Source: an uncultured Clostridia bacterium
GTDB lineage: Bacteria > Bacillota > Clostridia > Oscillospirales > Oscillospiraceae
Direction of reading: 5' to 3'
Length of the DNA stretch: 64,000 nucleotides
Assembly: GCA_947383645.1 (NCBI GenBank)
Contig: CANDEH010000003.1
Coordinates: forward strand, 1 to 64,000
In this document: piece by piece, positions 33,060 to 41,472 of the stretch
Numbering within the stretch: position 1 is the stretch's first letter
Layout of the letters: each line of letters begins with the position of its first letter
The notes under the pieces: model-generated
Databases searched by the model: none
What the model was told of the DNA's origin: nothing
The model's input: only the letters and a program-made list of their open reading frames with translations
Program-made: the position numbers and the translations under genes

Positions 33060-34451
33060 TCACTCCTGCGTCAGCGGAATGGGATAATTCCCGGTGAAGC
33101 AGCCGTCGCAGAAGCCGCAGGCGGCCTCCGGGGCGATCCGGTGGAGCCCCTCCAGGCTGAGATACCCCAGACTGTCCGCCCCGATCAGATCCCGGATCTC
33201 CTCCACGGAGTGCCGGCAGGCGATGAGGTGATCCCGGTCGGGGATGTCGGTGCCGAAGTAGCAGGGGGCGACGAAGGGGGGCGCGGAGACCCGCATGTGG
33301 ACCTCCCTGGCCCCGGCGTGGCGCAGCAGATCCACGATCTGGCGGGAGGTGGTGCCCCGGACGATGGAGTCGTCGATCATCACCACCCGCCTCCCCTCCA
33401 CCGTGGAGCGCAGGGCCCCCAGCTTGATGCGCACCGCCTGCTCCCGGCTGCGCTGGCCGGGGGTGATGAAGGTGCGGCCGATGTACCGGTTCTTGACGAA
33501 CCCCTGGCCGTAGGGGATGCCGCTCTCCCGGGCGTAGCCCATGGCGGCGTCCAGCCCCGAGTCGGGGACGCCCACCACCACGTCGGCCTCCACCGGGTGC
33601 TCCCGGGCCAAAATGCGCCCCGCCTCCACCCTGGCCTGGTGCACCGACTGACCGCAGATCACCGAGTCGGGCCGGGCGAAGTAGATGTACTCGAAGATGC
33701 ACATATGGGAGCTGGCCCCGGCGCAGTTCTCCCGGATGGAGCGGACCGCCCCCTCCTCCACCACCACGATCTCCCCGGGGTCCAGGTCCCGCTCAAACTG
33801 CGCCCCCACCGCGTCCAGGGCGCAGGACTCGGAGGCGAACACCACCGCCTCCCCCCGCCGGCCCATGCACAGCGGCCGGAAGCCCCAGGGGTCCCGGGCG
33901 GCGATGAGCTTCCTGGCGGACATGACAATGAGGGACCAGGCCCCCCGCAGCCCCTTCATCGCCTGACACACCGCCTCCTCGGCGGAGGGACACCGCAGCC
34001 GCTCCTGGGCGATGGCGTAGGCGATGAGCTCCGAGTCGGTGGTGGTCTGGAAGATGGCCCCCCGGTACTCGAACATGGTCCGCAGCTCCGCCGTGTTTAC
34101 CAGATTGCCGTTGTGGGCCACAGCCAGCGTGCCCTTGACATACTTCAGCGTCAGGGGCTGGGCATTCTCCCGCCGCCCCCCGCCGGCGGTGGCGTAGCGC
34201 ACGTGCCCCACCGCCATGGTGCCCCCCAGCTCGCTCAGGATGTCCTCGGTGAACACATCCCCCACCAGCCCCACATCCTTGTGGAAGGACAGCTCCCGGT
34301 CATTGATGGCGGCGATGCCGCAGGCCTCCTGCCCCCGGTGCTGGAGGGCGTACAGCCCGTAGTAGGCGGTGCGGGCGCAGTCCCCCTGGGGGTCGTACAC
34401 CCCGAACACGCCGCACTCCTCGTGGGGATGATCCGTGCAGAGATCCATCAT
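33060..34451 (-). CDS. purF: Amidophosphoribosyltransferase
   Basis: The protein is about 463 residues. It catalyses the first committed step of purine synthesis, PRPP plus glutamine to phosphoribosylamine. ATG 34451 is chosen (AGAGGAG 5 nt upstream). A short propeptide precedes the catalytic Cys in HEECGVFGVYD. The glutaminase half shows LQHRGQEACG, GHVRYATAG and AHNGNLVN. The transferase half shows GVPDSG and the PRPP loop VVMIDDSIVRGTTS. Cysteines near the C terminus (APCYFG, CGFCDGCFTG) fit the 4Fe-4S form known from Bacillus. It is a lone gene here without other pur genes. A MITE-like element sits 35 bp upstream of the start, so its promoter may lie in or beyond that element. Confidence 0.96.
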   Translation of the reverse strand: MMDLCTDHPHEECGVFGVYDPQGDCARTAYYGLYALQHRGQEACGIAAINDRELSFHKDVGLVGDVFTEDILSELGGTMAVGHVRYATAGGGRRENAQPLTLKYVKGTLAVAHNGNLVNTAELRTMFEYRGAIFQTTTDSELIAYAIAQERLRCPSAEEAVCQAMKGLRGAWSLIVMSARKLIAARDPWGFRPLCMGRRGEAVVFASESCALDAVGAQFERDLDPGEIVVVEEGAVRSIRENCAGASSHMCIFEYIYFARPDSVICGQSVHQARVEAGRILAREHPVEADVVVGVPDSGLDAAMGYARESGIPYGQGFVKNRYIGRTFITPGQRSREQAVRIKLGALRSTVEGRRVVMIDDSIVRGTTSRQIVDLLRHAGAREVHMRVSAPPFVAPCYFGTDIPDRDHLIACRHSVEEIRDLIGADSLGYLSLEGLHRIAPEAACGFCDGCFTGNYPIPLTQE

Positions 34452-34485
34452 AGCCACTCCTCTCCCAAAAGCGGACGGGGCTCTT

Positions 34486-34646
34486 GGGCTTGTTTGAAAA
34501 TTGGGAAAATGCGCAGCGGCGAGGGATTTTTTCGCTGGTCAAGGCAAATTTTCGCAGGAATACTTTGTGTATTCCAAGAAAATTTAACGCTGAACGGCGG
34601 AAAAAGAACCGCCGCTTGGGCGTGTTGACAATTTTCAAACAAGCCC
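34486..34646 (-). mobile_element. MITE-like element, 161 bp, copy 2 (inverted relative to copy 1)
   Basis: It has the same 18-bp terminal inverted repeats (GGGCTTGTTTGAAAATTG) and exactly the same 161-bp length as 6623-6783. The interior aligns well when one copy is reversed, e.g. GGCGGAAAAAGAACCGCCG in both. It is non-coding and lies immediately upstream of purF. Confidence 0.85.
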
Positions 34647-34764
34647 TTTGTGGGCCCCTAATCTATGGGAGCTATTATAGCCGCTTTTTCAACCCGATGC
34701 AATCGTGATTCCATACAAAGTGCGGGAAACCGGCCGCCGAATCCCTCCATTAAATGCGCAGAAA

Positions 34765-34806
34765 CCTCAGGGTGTCAGGAACCATCCGGTTCCCGACACC
34801 CTGAGG
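34765..34806 (-). terminator. Hairpin terminator after the YfcC-type transporter gene
   Basis: A long stem (CCTCAGGGTGTC, then GGAACC) with a 4-nt loop and one mismatch lies 38 bp beyond the stop of the minus-strand gene ending at 34844. The following T-run on the minus strand is short. Confidence 0.65.
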
Positions 34807-34843
34807 CCATTGCGCAGCGGGAGAGCTGTCCGGAGACAGCTGC

Positions 34844-36394
34844 TCAGATCAGACCGACGTAGGGCGCCACAGAGATAAGCACCGCCGACACCAGCAGCAG
34901 GGGCACCAGAATCTTGGCCCACTGCTTCAGGAACACGTTGTAGGGCACGTTGACCAGCTCGCAGATGCCCATATTCGTGGCGCCGGGGTAGACGCCGCAC
35001 ATGAAGTTGATGCCGCAGGTGAAGGAGGAGAGCAGCACCACCTGACCGCCCACGGAGCCCGCGCCGGAGTTGGCGAACAGGGCGAAGGCGATGGCGCCGA
35101 AGATCGGCATGGTGATGCCGGAGACGCCGCTGGTGGACTGGAGGAAGACGCCGATGAGCAGGTACACCAGGATCGCGGCGATAACGAAGGCCCACAGGGG
35201 CACGCCGGTGAGGAGCTTCTGGATCCAGTAGATGAAGGTGATGCTCATGCCGTAGGTCTTGGAGCCCATGAAGAGGGAGATGCCTCTGGAGACGGCCAGC
35301 ACCAGCACCACACCCATCAGGTCCTTGCAGCCCTCCATAAACACGGAGACGAACTTCTTCTCGGGAATTTTGCAGATCACGGCTACCACAATCGCGCCGA
35401 TCAGCCACACGCAGGAGAACTCGTTGAAGTACCACCAGCCCAGCTCGCAGAAGGTGTTGGCGCCCAGGAGGTTCCCCAGGAAGGTCCCCTGCATTTTGTA
35501 CTGGAGGCCGTTGACCAGATCAAAGGCGGTGCCGTCGCCCATGGGGATGGAGTCCCAGGGGATGTAGCCGATGACGCAGATCAGAATCATAATGGCGAAC
35601 ACCACCAGGGCCGCCTTCTGCCGGCCGGTCATCTTCGCGTCCTGGGCAGGGGCGTCGCCGTCCACACGGGTATTGATGTCGTCCAGGTGGGCCACGCAGG
35701 AGGTCTTGGGGTCCTTTTTCACCTTGGCGGCGTACCGGGTGACCATCACGATGCTGATGGCCAGCAGCACCACAAACAGGAGCAGACGTAGCACAATGCC
35801 GTCGCCCATGGACAGATCCTCATTGCCGATGGCGGCGATGGCGGCGCCCACGGAGTAGGGGTTGACGATACTGGCCATGTTGCCCACGGCGGCGCCGATC
35901 AGCACCACCATCATGCCGGTGACCACGTCATAGCCCGCCGTCACAAAGAGCGGGATAATCACGATGGCGTAGGCGGGGAGCTCCTCCCAGGCGCCGTAGA
36001 CGGTGCCCATCAGGGCGAAGACGAACATCAGGATGCCGATCAGCACGCTGCCCCGGAACTTTTTCACCAGGGCGCTGATCCCCGCGTCCAGAGCGCCGGT
36101 GAAGTTCAGCACCGCCAAAAATCCACCGGAGATAAAGATGGTGGCCGCCACGTCCGAGGCGGAGATGAAGCCCTGAATGGGCACGATGAAGAAGTCCCAC
36201 AGGCCCACCGGGTCGGTGCCCGCGTCCTCCACCACGTTGCCGTCGCCGTCGAAGGCCGCGTTGTAGTGGATGACCTTGTTGCCGTCGTCGTCGGTGACCA
36301 CCACGGAGGTGGGGACGATCCAGGTCAGGATGGCCACAATGGCCAGAAAAATCGTCACGATAGTCAGCGCGGTGGGCATCTTAAATTTTTTCAT
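34844..36394 (-). CDS. YfcC-type membrane transporter (ArcD/DcuC superfamily)
   Basis: The protein is 516 residues from ATG 36394 behind AAGGAG. It has 11-13 membrane helices; the first is LTIVTIFLAIVAILTWIVP. The family signature region is GAWEELPAYAIVIIPLFVTA, followed by GAAVGNMASIVNPYSVGAAI. YfcC proteins are related to arginine-ornithine and C4-dicarboxylate carriers, but their substrates are mostly unproven. The peptidase gene upstream (36487, same strand, 92-bp gap) suggests uptake or export of amino acids or peptides. That is inference from neighbourhood only. Confidence 0.85.
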   Translation of the reverse strand: MKKFKMPTALTIVTIFLAIVAILTWIVPTSVVVTDDDGNKVIHYNAAFDGDGNVVEDAGTDPVGLWDFFIVPIQGFISASDVAATIFISGGFLAVLNFTGALDAGISALVKKFRGSVLIGILMFVFALMGTVYGAWEELPAYAIVIIPLFVTAGYDVVTGMMVVLIGAAVGNMASIVNPYSVGAAIAAIGNEDLSMGDGIVLRLLLFVVLLAISIVMVTRYAAKVKKDPKTSCVAHLDDINTRVDGDAPAQDAKMTGRQKAALVVFAIMILICVIGYIPWDSIPMGDGTAFDLVNGLQYKMQGTFLGNLLGANTFCELGWWYFNEFSCVWLIGAIVVAVICKIPEKKFVSVFMEGCKDLMGVVLVLAVSRGISLFMGSKTYGMSITFIYWIQKLLTGVPLWAFVIAAILVYLLIGVFLQSTSGVSGITMPIFGAIAFALFANSGAGSVGGQVVLLSSFTCGINFMCGVYPGATNMGICELVNVPYNVFLKQWAKILVPLLLVSAVLISVAPYVGLI

Positions 36395-36486
36395 ACCGAT
36401 AAAAATCTCCTTCTGTCTTAGAACTTGTACTCACTGGCATTTGAGGCGGTGAATACAAATCCTCTAATCGCACACAGTTTCACACC

Positions 36487-37854
36487 CTATTTTGCCAGCT
36501 GATAGATGGCCTCCACCATGATCCGCAGCCAGATCTCCAGGTGCCTGCGCTCCAGGCACTCGTTGGCCTTGTGCATCAGGTCCTCCTGATCCGGCAGGAG
36601 GCAGCCGAAGGTGACGCAGTTGGGGATGGTCCGGGAGTAGGTGGCGCCGCCGGAGGCGATGGGCCTGCTCTCCGTGTCCCCGGTGACCTTCTGGTAGGCC
36701 CCCATCAGCGTCCGGACCAGCGCGGAGTCCTGGGGCACGTACAGCGAGCCCTCGGTGCTCTGCACCCTGTAGTCGTAGCCGGTGCCGGCGATGGCGCTTT
36801 TGATCTTCTCCTCCGCCTGGGGAACCTCCATGCAGATGGGCATCCGGCAGTCGCAGTACAGGTGCAGCTTTCCGCCCCTGACGAAGATCTTCCCCACATT
36901 CAGCGTCAGGGGCCCCGTCTCGTCGGAGATCTTCATCCCCATGCCCTCGCCGTAGATCCAGGTGCCGAAGCGGGTGTTGTAGAAGTCCACAACCTCCCGC
37001 AGATCCCCCCCGATGGGCAGGTCGGCCAGGAGCTTCATCAGGTAGCTGACGGCGTTCCTCCCGTCGTAGAGCCGGGCGGCATGGGCCCCCACGCCGGCGG
37101 CGCTGAGGATCAGCTGATCCCCGTCTACCTCGCAGGCGTACAGCGCCGCGTCCCCGCTCCGGGCGATGGCGGAGCGGACCTCCGCCTCCATGGCGGCGGG
37201 CAGTTTGATCCGGGCGGAGGAGGGCACGGAGTTGAAGGCGCTGCCCCCCTCGATCTCGATGGCCTCGCTGAGATCCCGGGTCAGCACAAACTGGAGCATG
37301 GCCTTCTCGGCGTAGATCACCGGAAAGCGGGAGTCCGGGGAGAAGGCCACAGTGGGCAGCTCCGGCTTGACCTCCTTCAGGTAGTAGGCCATGCAGTCCC
37401 AGTTGGTCTCCTCGTTGGTGCCCAGGATCAGGCGCACCCGGCGGCTGAGCTTGACGCTGGCGTCCTTGAGGATCTTCAGGGCGTACAGGCAGGTCACCAC
37501 CGGGCCCTTGTCGTCGGTGGTGCCCCGGCCCCAGATGACGTCGCCGTCGATCTCGCCGCCCCAGGGGTCGCGGTCCCACCCGTCCCCGGCGGGGACCACG
37601 TCCAGGTGGCCCACAATACCCAGGAGCTCCTGGCCCTCGCCGTACTCGATGTGGCCCACGTAGTTGTCAAAGTTCTCCGTCCGGAAGCCCATGGACGCCC
37701 CCAGCTTCAACGCCGCCTCCAGCGCCGCCGCGGGCCCCTCGCCAAAGGGCATGCCCGGCTGGGCCTCGCCCTGCACGCTGTTGATCCGGCACAGCGCGGC
37801 GATGTCCGCCATGAGGGGGTTCATGGCCTCCGCTATGTAGTGCGTAAAATCCAT
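36487..37854 (-). CDS. pepV: M20-family metal-dependent dipeptidase (PepV/Sapep-like)
   Basis: The protein is 455 residues, the PepV size. The M20 metal ligands are visible: His in GIVGHLDVVPAGDGW, Asp in WGRGTTDDKGP, the catalytic Glu in LGTNEETNWD, and Asp in FSPDSRFPVIYAE. A lid domain sits between about residues 180 and 370. The enzyme splits dipeptides with a wide range of N-terminal residues in the cytoplasm, feeding amino-acid fermentation. ATG 37854 follows AGAGGAG. A large folded repeat ends 20 bases upstream of the start codon, and the best predicted promoter lies beyond it, so the mRNA would carry a structured leader of over 450 nt. Confidence 0.9.
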   Translation of the reverse strand: MDFTHYIAEAMNPLMADIAALCRINSVQGEAQPGMPFGEGPAAALEAALKLGASMGFRTENFDNYVGHIEYGEGQELLGIVGHLDVVPAGDGWDRDPWGGEIDGDVIWGRGTTDDKGPVVTCLYALKILKDASVKLSRRVRLILGTNEETNWDCMAYYLKEVKPELPTVAFSPDSRFPVIYAEKAMLQFVLTRDLSEAIEIEGGSAFNSVPSSARIKLPAAMEAEVRSAIARSGDAALYACEVDGDQLILSAAGVGAHAARLYDGRNAVSYLMKLLADLPIGGDLREVVDFYNTRFGTWIYGEGMGMKISDETGPLTLNVGKIFVRGGKLHLYCDCRMPICMEVPQAEEKIKSAIAGTGYDYRVQSTEGSLYVPQDSALVRTLMGAYQKVTGDTESRPIASGGATYSRTIPNCVTFGCLLPDQEDLMHKANECLERRHLEIWLRIMVEAIYQLAK

Positions 37855-37873
37855 AATGGTTTCTCCTCTTTCT

Positions 37874-38205
37874 TACCATCGGTTGACAAAGGGCGACACG
37901 CCTGTCGGCGGCAAAAATGGGCGCTGGACTTCGTTCTACCCGCAAGGGGTACGCCGCATCCGTAAGGCAGCGGAGCTGCCAACGGCTGCGCAGTCGGGTT
38001 TGGCGGGCGACAGCCCGCCTGCACCCTGCGGCCTCGTCAGCCCCCATTTTTGCTCGCCGACAGGTCCTTCGGAGTTTTTCGGGAGCGAAAACGAACGCTG
38101 ACAAGGCAGACGAGGCAGCCGGGCTGTCGCCCGGCAACGAGGATAACGCCGTCAGCTCTCGTTTTAGCCCCGAAAAACCGTGTTGCCCTTTGTCAACCGA
38201 TGGTA
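37874..38205. repeat. Nested folded repeat element (family S), copies A' and A''
   Basis: The outer 27-nt inverted repeat (TACCATCGGTTGACAAAGGG at the left, mirrored at 38179-38205) has one mismatch. Inside lie two hairpins. A' (37901-38064) has stem CCTGTCGGCG plus CAAAAATGGG. A'' (38075-38177) is a shorter, inverted relative with stem TTTTTCGGG and GCTGAC. The A' core has inner hairpins TACCC/GGGTA, GGCAGC/GCTGCC and GGCGGGC/GCCCGCC. B at 38509 shares the A' core. No protein is encoded. Confidence 0.8.
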
Positions 38206-38327
38206 TCTCCGTAGTATGGATATGCCTGCGGGGATTTTGTCGTTTCTCGCATCTCTCCTTCCGCTGTCCGGCCGGCAGCCGTTGTGCAATTCAACCAAAA
38301 ATCGGGGCCGGAAAAGGGACTGAACTT

Positions 38328-38356
38328 ACTATATCACACATTGTCGGTAAAAACAA
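38328..38356 (-). promoter_or_regulatory. Predicted promoter upstream of the dipeptidase leader
   Basis: On the minus strand TTGTTT (38351-38356) and TATAGT (38328-38333) are separated by 17 bp. It would drive pepV through the folded element at 37874-38205. The rest of 38206-38508 shows two GC-rich hairpins (CTGTCCGCAGG near 38417 and GCCGCCGGC near 38483) and no gene. Confidence 0.45.
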
Positions 38357-38508
38357 CCCGCAAATGACTATCCGCCCCAAAAGTGGGAAAAGCTGCTGTC
38401 ATTCCGACATATTTCTGTCCGCAGGGAGGCACTGCGAACGGCCAATCCGGCCCTCCTGCGGACAGCTCACCCGACAGAAAAAGCCGCCGGCCAGCCGCCG
38501 GCGGCTAC

Positions 38509-38724
38509 ATAGTCGAGACACTTGAGAATCGGTAAAGTTCGGCGGGAAAAATGCGGCGTGGACTGCGTTGTACCCGCAGGGGGTACGCCTCATCCGTAAG
38601 GCGGCAGAGCCGCCAACGGCTGAGCAGTCGTCCTTGGCGGGCATCAGCCCGCCTGCGTCCTCCGCCCTGCCACGCAGCATTTTTTCTCGTCTCCTTTTTA
38701 CCGATTCTCAAGTGTCTCGACTAT
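38509..38724. repeat. Folded repeat element (family S), copy B
   Basis: A perfect 28-nt terminal inverted repeat (38509-38536 begins ATAGTCGAGACACTTGAG, mirrored at 38697-38724) encloses a core alignable with 37907-38050. Shared words are GGGGTACGCC, CATCCGTAAGGC, GCCAACGGCTG and CAGCCCGCCTGC. The inner stem GAAAAATGC/GCATTTTTTC replaces CAAAAATGGG/CCCATTTTTG of copy A', so pairing is kept while bases differ. Confidence 0.8.
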
Positions 38725-38730
38725 AGAACG

Positions 38731-38772
38731 GCCTGCGGGGCGGGATACGGATCCGCATCCCGCCCCACAGGC
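38731..38772 (-). terminator. GC-rich hairpin just after copA
   Basis: A 42-nt stem-loop (GCCTG, GGGGCGGGAT and complements) begins 10 bases beyond the copA stop codon. The run of T lies on the plus-strand side, so on the copA transcript it is a hairpin without a clear U-tract. It is probably the end of the copper operon. Confidence 0.5.
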
Positions 38773-38782
38773 GCCCTTTTTT

Positions 38783-38983
38783 TTACCGGATCTCCACGAC
38801 CTCATAGCCCGCGTCGGTGACGGCTTTGACCAGCACGTCGTCGGGGGTCTCGCCTGTCACCGCGGCGGTGCCGGCCTCCAGATTCACCGTAGCGCTGACG
38901 CCGGGCAAATCATTGAGGGCCTTCTCCACCCGACCGGAGCAGTGGGCGCACATCATGCCCTTAATCACCAAAGTCTTTTCCAT
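38783..38983 (-). CDS. copZ: Nested CopZ-type copper chaperone, in frame within copA
   Basis: An ATG at 38981-38983 begins MEKTLVIKGMMCAHCSGRVE and continues 66 residues to the copA stop, exactly the size of free CopZ. A consensus ribosome site AGGAGGA (38991-38997) lies 7 nt upstream. The reading frame is the same as that of copA. The same DNA could therefore give both the C-terminal domain of the ATPase and a free chaperone that carries Cu(I) with its MxCxxC motif. The free product is inferred from the ribosome site and not shown. Confidence 0.6.
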   Translation of the reverse strand: MEKTLVIKGMMCAHCSGRVEKALNDLPGVSATVNLEAGTAAVTGETPDDVLVKAVTDAGYEVVEIR

Positions 38984-41395
38984 CGCATGTTCCTCCTGTT
39001 TTGTAAGATTGTTTCTATGCTCCACACCCTGAGAGGGCGTCTCTGCATCCTGAGAGAGCGTCTCCGCATCCAGAGGGGGTGCCTCCGTCCCCCGAGAGGG
39101 CGTCTCCGCATCCCGAGAGGGCGCAACATAAAGTTTTCTTTGCTTACTTTCTTTTTCAAAAGAAAGTAAGGGAGTCCAGCTGCGCAGGCGCAGGGCGTTG
39201 GATACCACGCACACGGAGCTCAGGCTCATGGCCGCCGCGGCGAACATGGGATTCAGCTTAAAGGCGAAGGGCAGATAGAACACCCCTGCGGCAATGGGAA
39301 TCCCGATGGTGTTGTAGAAGAACGCCCAGAACAGGTTCTGCTTGATATTCCGAATCACGGCCTTACTCAGCTCGATGGCTGCCGCCACGTCCCGCAGGTC
39401 GCTCTTCATCAGCACCACGTCGCTGGACTCAATGGCAACATCTGTCCCCGCGCCGATGGCCACGCCCACGTCCGCTCGAGCCAGAGCCGGGGCGTCGTTG
39501 ATGCCGTCGCCGATCATGGCCACCTTCTTCCCCTCCTGCTGGAGGGAGGCCACGCAGCTCTCCTTGTCCTGGGGCAGCACCTCGGCAATCACCCGTCCGA
39601 TCCCCAGCTGCTTTCCGATGGCGTCGGCGGTCCGCCGGTTGTCCCCGGTGAGGAGCACCACGTCGATGCCCATCTTCTCCAGCGCGCCGATGGCCGCGGC
39701 GCTGGTGGGCTTCACCGTGTCCGCCACCGCCAGCATCCCTAAGAGCTGCCCGTCGCAGACGAAGTACAGCGGCGTCTTCCCCGCCTGGGCCGCCCCCTCA
39801 GACAGCGCGTCAAAGGCGGACAGGTCGATGTTTTTCTGCCCGAACAGCCGCCGGTTCCCGGCCATCAGCCGCTTCCCCTCCACCGTGGCCTCCACACCGC
39901 CGCCGGGGGTGGCGGAGAAGTCCCCGGCAGGGCTGAGCTCGATCCCCCGATCCCGGGCGCACCGGACCACCGCCTGGGCCAGGGGGTGCTCGCTCAGCGC
40001 CTCGGCGGAGGCCGCCAGCCGCAGCAGATCCGCCTCCCTGATCCCATCGGCAGGGAACAGGTCCGTCACCTCCGGCCGCCCCTCGGTGACCGTGCCGGTC
40101 TTGTCCAGCACCACCGTGTCCACGTGGTGCAGAATCTCCAGCGCCTCCGCGGACTTAATAAGGATGCCCTGCTGGGCCGCCTTCCCGGTGCCCACCATAA
40201 TCGCCACCGGCGTAGCCAGCCCCAGGGCACAGGGGCAGGAGATCACCAGCACCGCAATCCCAATAGACAGCGCAAAGGTCAAACTCTGATGCCCCACAAA
40301 GTACCACAGCAGAGCGGAAATGGTGGCAATGGCAATCACCGTGGGCACAAAGATCCCGCTAACCTTGTCCGCCAGCTTGGCGATGGGGGCCTTGGAGGAG
40401 GCCGCCTCCTCCATCAGCGTGATGATCTGGGACAGCGTGGTGTCCCGCCCCACCCGCCTGGCGGTGAGCTCCAGATACCCCGAGCGGTTGATGGTGGCGG
40501 CGATGACCTCATCCCCGGCCTCCTTCTCCACAGGCATGCTCTCCCCGGTGATGGCGCTCTCGTCCACGGCGGCGTGACCGCCTGTCACCGTCCCGTCCAC
40601 GGGGATGCGCCCCCCCTGGCGGACAATCACCGTGTCCCCCGCCTCCACCTCGCCGATGGGCAGGGTCATCTCCTGCCCGTCCCGGACCACCACGGCGGAC
40701 TCCGGGGCCAGGGCGATCAGGGCGGCGATGGCCTCCCCGGTCTTCCCCTTGCTCCGGGCCTCCAGGTACTTGCCCACCGTCACCAGGGCTAAAATCATCC
40801 CCGCGCTCTCAAAGTACAGCTCCGGCATATCCCCGGCGGTGCCCTGGAAGATCTTCACCGTCTCCATCAGACTGTACACCAGTCCCGCCGCCGCCCCCAG
40901 GGCCACCAGGGAGTCCATATTGGGGGCCAGCTGAACGAGCCGCTTAAACCCCACTGTAAAGTAGGCGGAGTTGACAATCAAAATGGGCAGCACCAGCACA
41001 ATCTGGGCCAGAACAAAGGCCCGCTGACTGTGGTGAAATACCGCCGGCACCGGCAGCCCCATCATGTGCCCCATGGCTAAGTAAAACAGGGGCGCCAGAA
41101 AGATAATCGAAATAATCAGCCGCTTTTTCATCCAGGCGATGTGCTGATCGCTGGCCTCTCGCTGCTGAGAGCGGCTGTTGGCCCCGGCCACCTCCGCGCC
41201 GTAGCCCCCCTCCGCCACCGCGGCCACAATCCTGTCCGCCCCGGTGACGCCCTCGTCAAAGTCCACGGTCATGCTCCCCGAGAGCAGATTCACATTGACC
41301 GCGCAGACCCCCTCCACATGCCCCACCGCCTTCTCCACATGGGCCGAACAGGCGGAGCACGTCATGCCGGTAACCACAAACTTCTCGTGTTTCAT
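38783..41395 (-). CDS. copA: Copper-exporting P1B-type ATPase with fused C-terminal copper chaperone domain (CopA-CopZ)
   Basis: The protein is about 870 residues from ATG 41395 (behind GAGGTGG; a GTG three codons earlier is possible). Residues 1-70 are an HMA metal-binding domain (GMTCSACSAHVEKA). The ATPase core follows: TGES in AITGESMPV, the transmembrane copper site SCPCALGLATP, phosphorylation site DKTGTVTEGRP, SEHPLAQAVV and GDGINDAPALA. After the usual CopA end (SNALRLRSW) comes a linker of four heptads like DAETPSQ, then a second HMA (MEKTLVIKGMMCAHCSGRVE). It pumps Cu(I) out of the cytoplasm. It lies behind csoR in one operon, with a 77-bp gap. The linker is translated former spacer, holding a palindrome and a 21-nt tandem repeat, so this is a fusion by stop-codon loss. 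Confidence 0.93.
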   Translation of the reverse strand: MKHEKFVVTGMTCSACSAHVEKAVGHVEGVCAVNVNLLSGSMTVDFDEGVTGADRIVAAVAEGGYGAEVAGANSRSQQREASDQHIAWMKKRLIISIIFLAPLFYLAMGHMMGLPVPAVFHHSQRAFVLAQIVLVLPILIVNSAYFTVGFKRLVQLAPNMDSLVALGAAAGLVYSLMETVKIFQGTAGDMPELYFESAGMILALVTVGKYLEARSKGKTGEAIAALIALAPESAVVVRDGQEMTLPIGEVEAGDTVIVRQGGRIPVDGTVTGGHAAVDESAITGESMPVEKEAGDEVIAATINRSGYLELTARRVGRDTTLSQIITLMEEAASSKAPIAKLADKVSGIFVPTVIAIATISALLWYFVGHQSLTFALSIGIAVLVISCPCALGLATPVAIMVGTGKAAQQGILIKSAEALEILHHVDTVVLDKTGTVTEGRPEVTDLFPADGIREADLLRLAASAEALSEHPLAQAVVRCARDRGIELSPAGDFSATPGGGVEATVEGKRLMAGNRRLFGQKNIDLSAFDALSEGAAQAGKTPLYFVCDGQLLGMLAVADTVKPTSAAAIGALEKMGIDVVLLTGDNRRTADAIGKQLGIGRVIAEVLPQDKESCVASLQQEGKKVAMIGDGINDAPALARADVGVAIGAGTDVAIESSDVVLMKSDLRDVAAAIELSKAVIRNIKQNLFWAFFYNTIGIPIAAGVFYLPFAFKLNPMFAAAAMSLSSVCVVSNALRLRSWTPLLSFEKESKQRKLYVAPSRDAETPSRGTEAPPLDAETLSQDAETPSQGVEHRNNLTKQEEHAMEKTLVIKGMMCAHCSGRVEKALNDLPGVSATVNLEAGTAAVTGETPDDVLVKAVTDAGYEVVEIR
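39028..39170. repeat. 21-nt tandem repeat plus palindrome in the copA linker
   Basis: Four full 21-nt units and a partial one occupy 39028-39122 (type unit CCCGAGAGGGCGTCTCCGCA). Being a multiple of three, they encode heptads. A 13-bp palindrome (CTTACTTTCTTTT and its complement, 39143-39170) follows. Both look like intergenic DNA now inside the reading frame. Confidence 0.85.
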
Positions 41396-41472
41396 CGAAA
41401 CCACCTCGCTATAAGAGAATAGACTTGATTATGAACTGTATAAACTCATGTAAAATATACGCCCGGTAGCCT

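Noticed and set aside
34458..34700. Purine riboswitch or other leader control upstream of purF
   Set aside because: The region is taken up by the MITE-like element, and I see no purine-aptamer arrangement of conserved loops.
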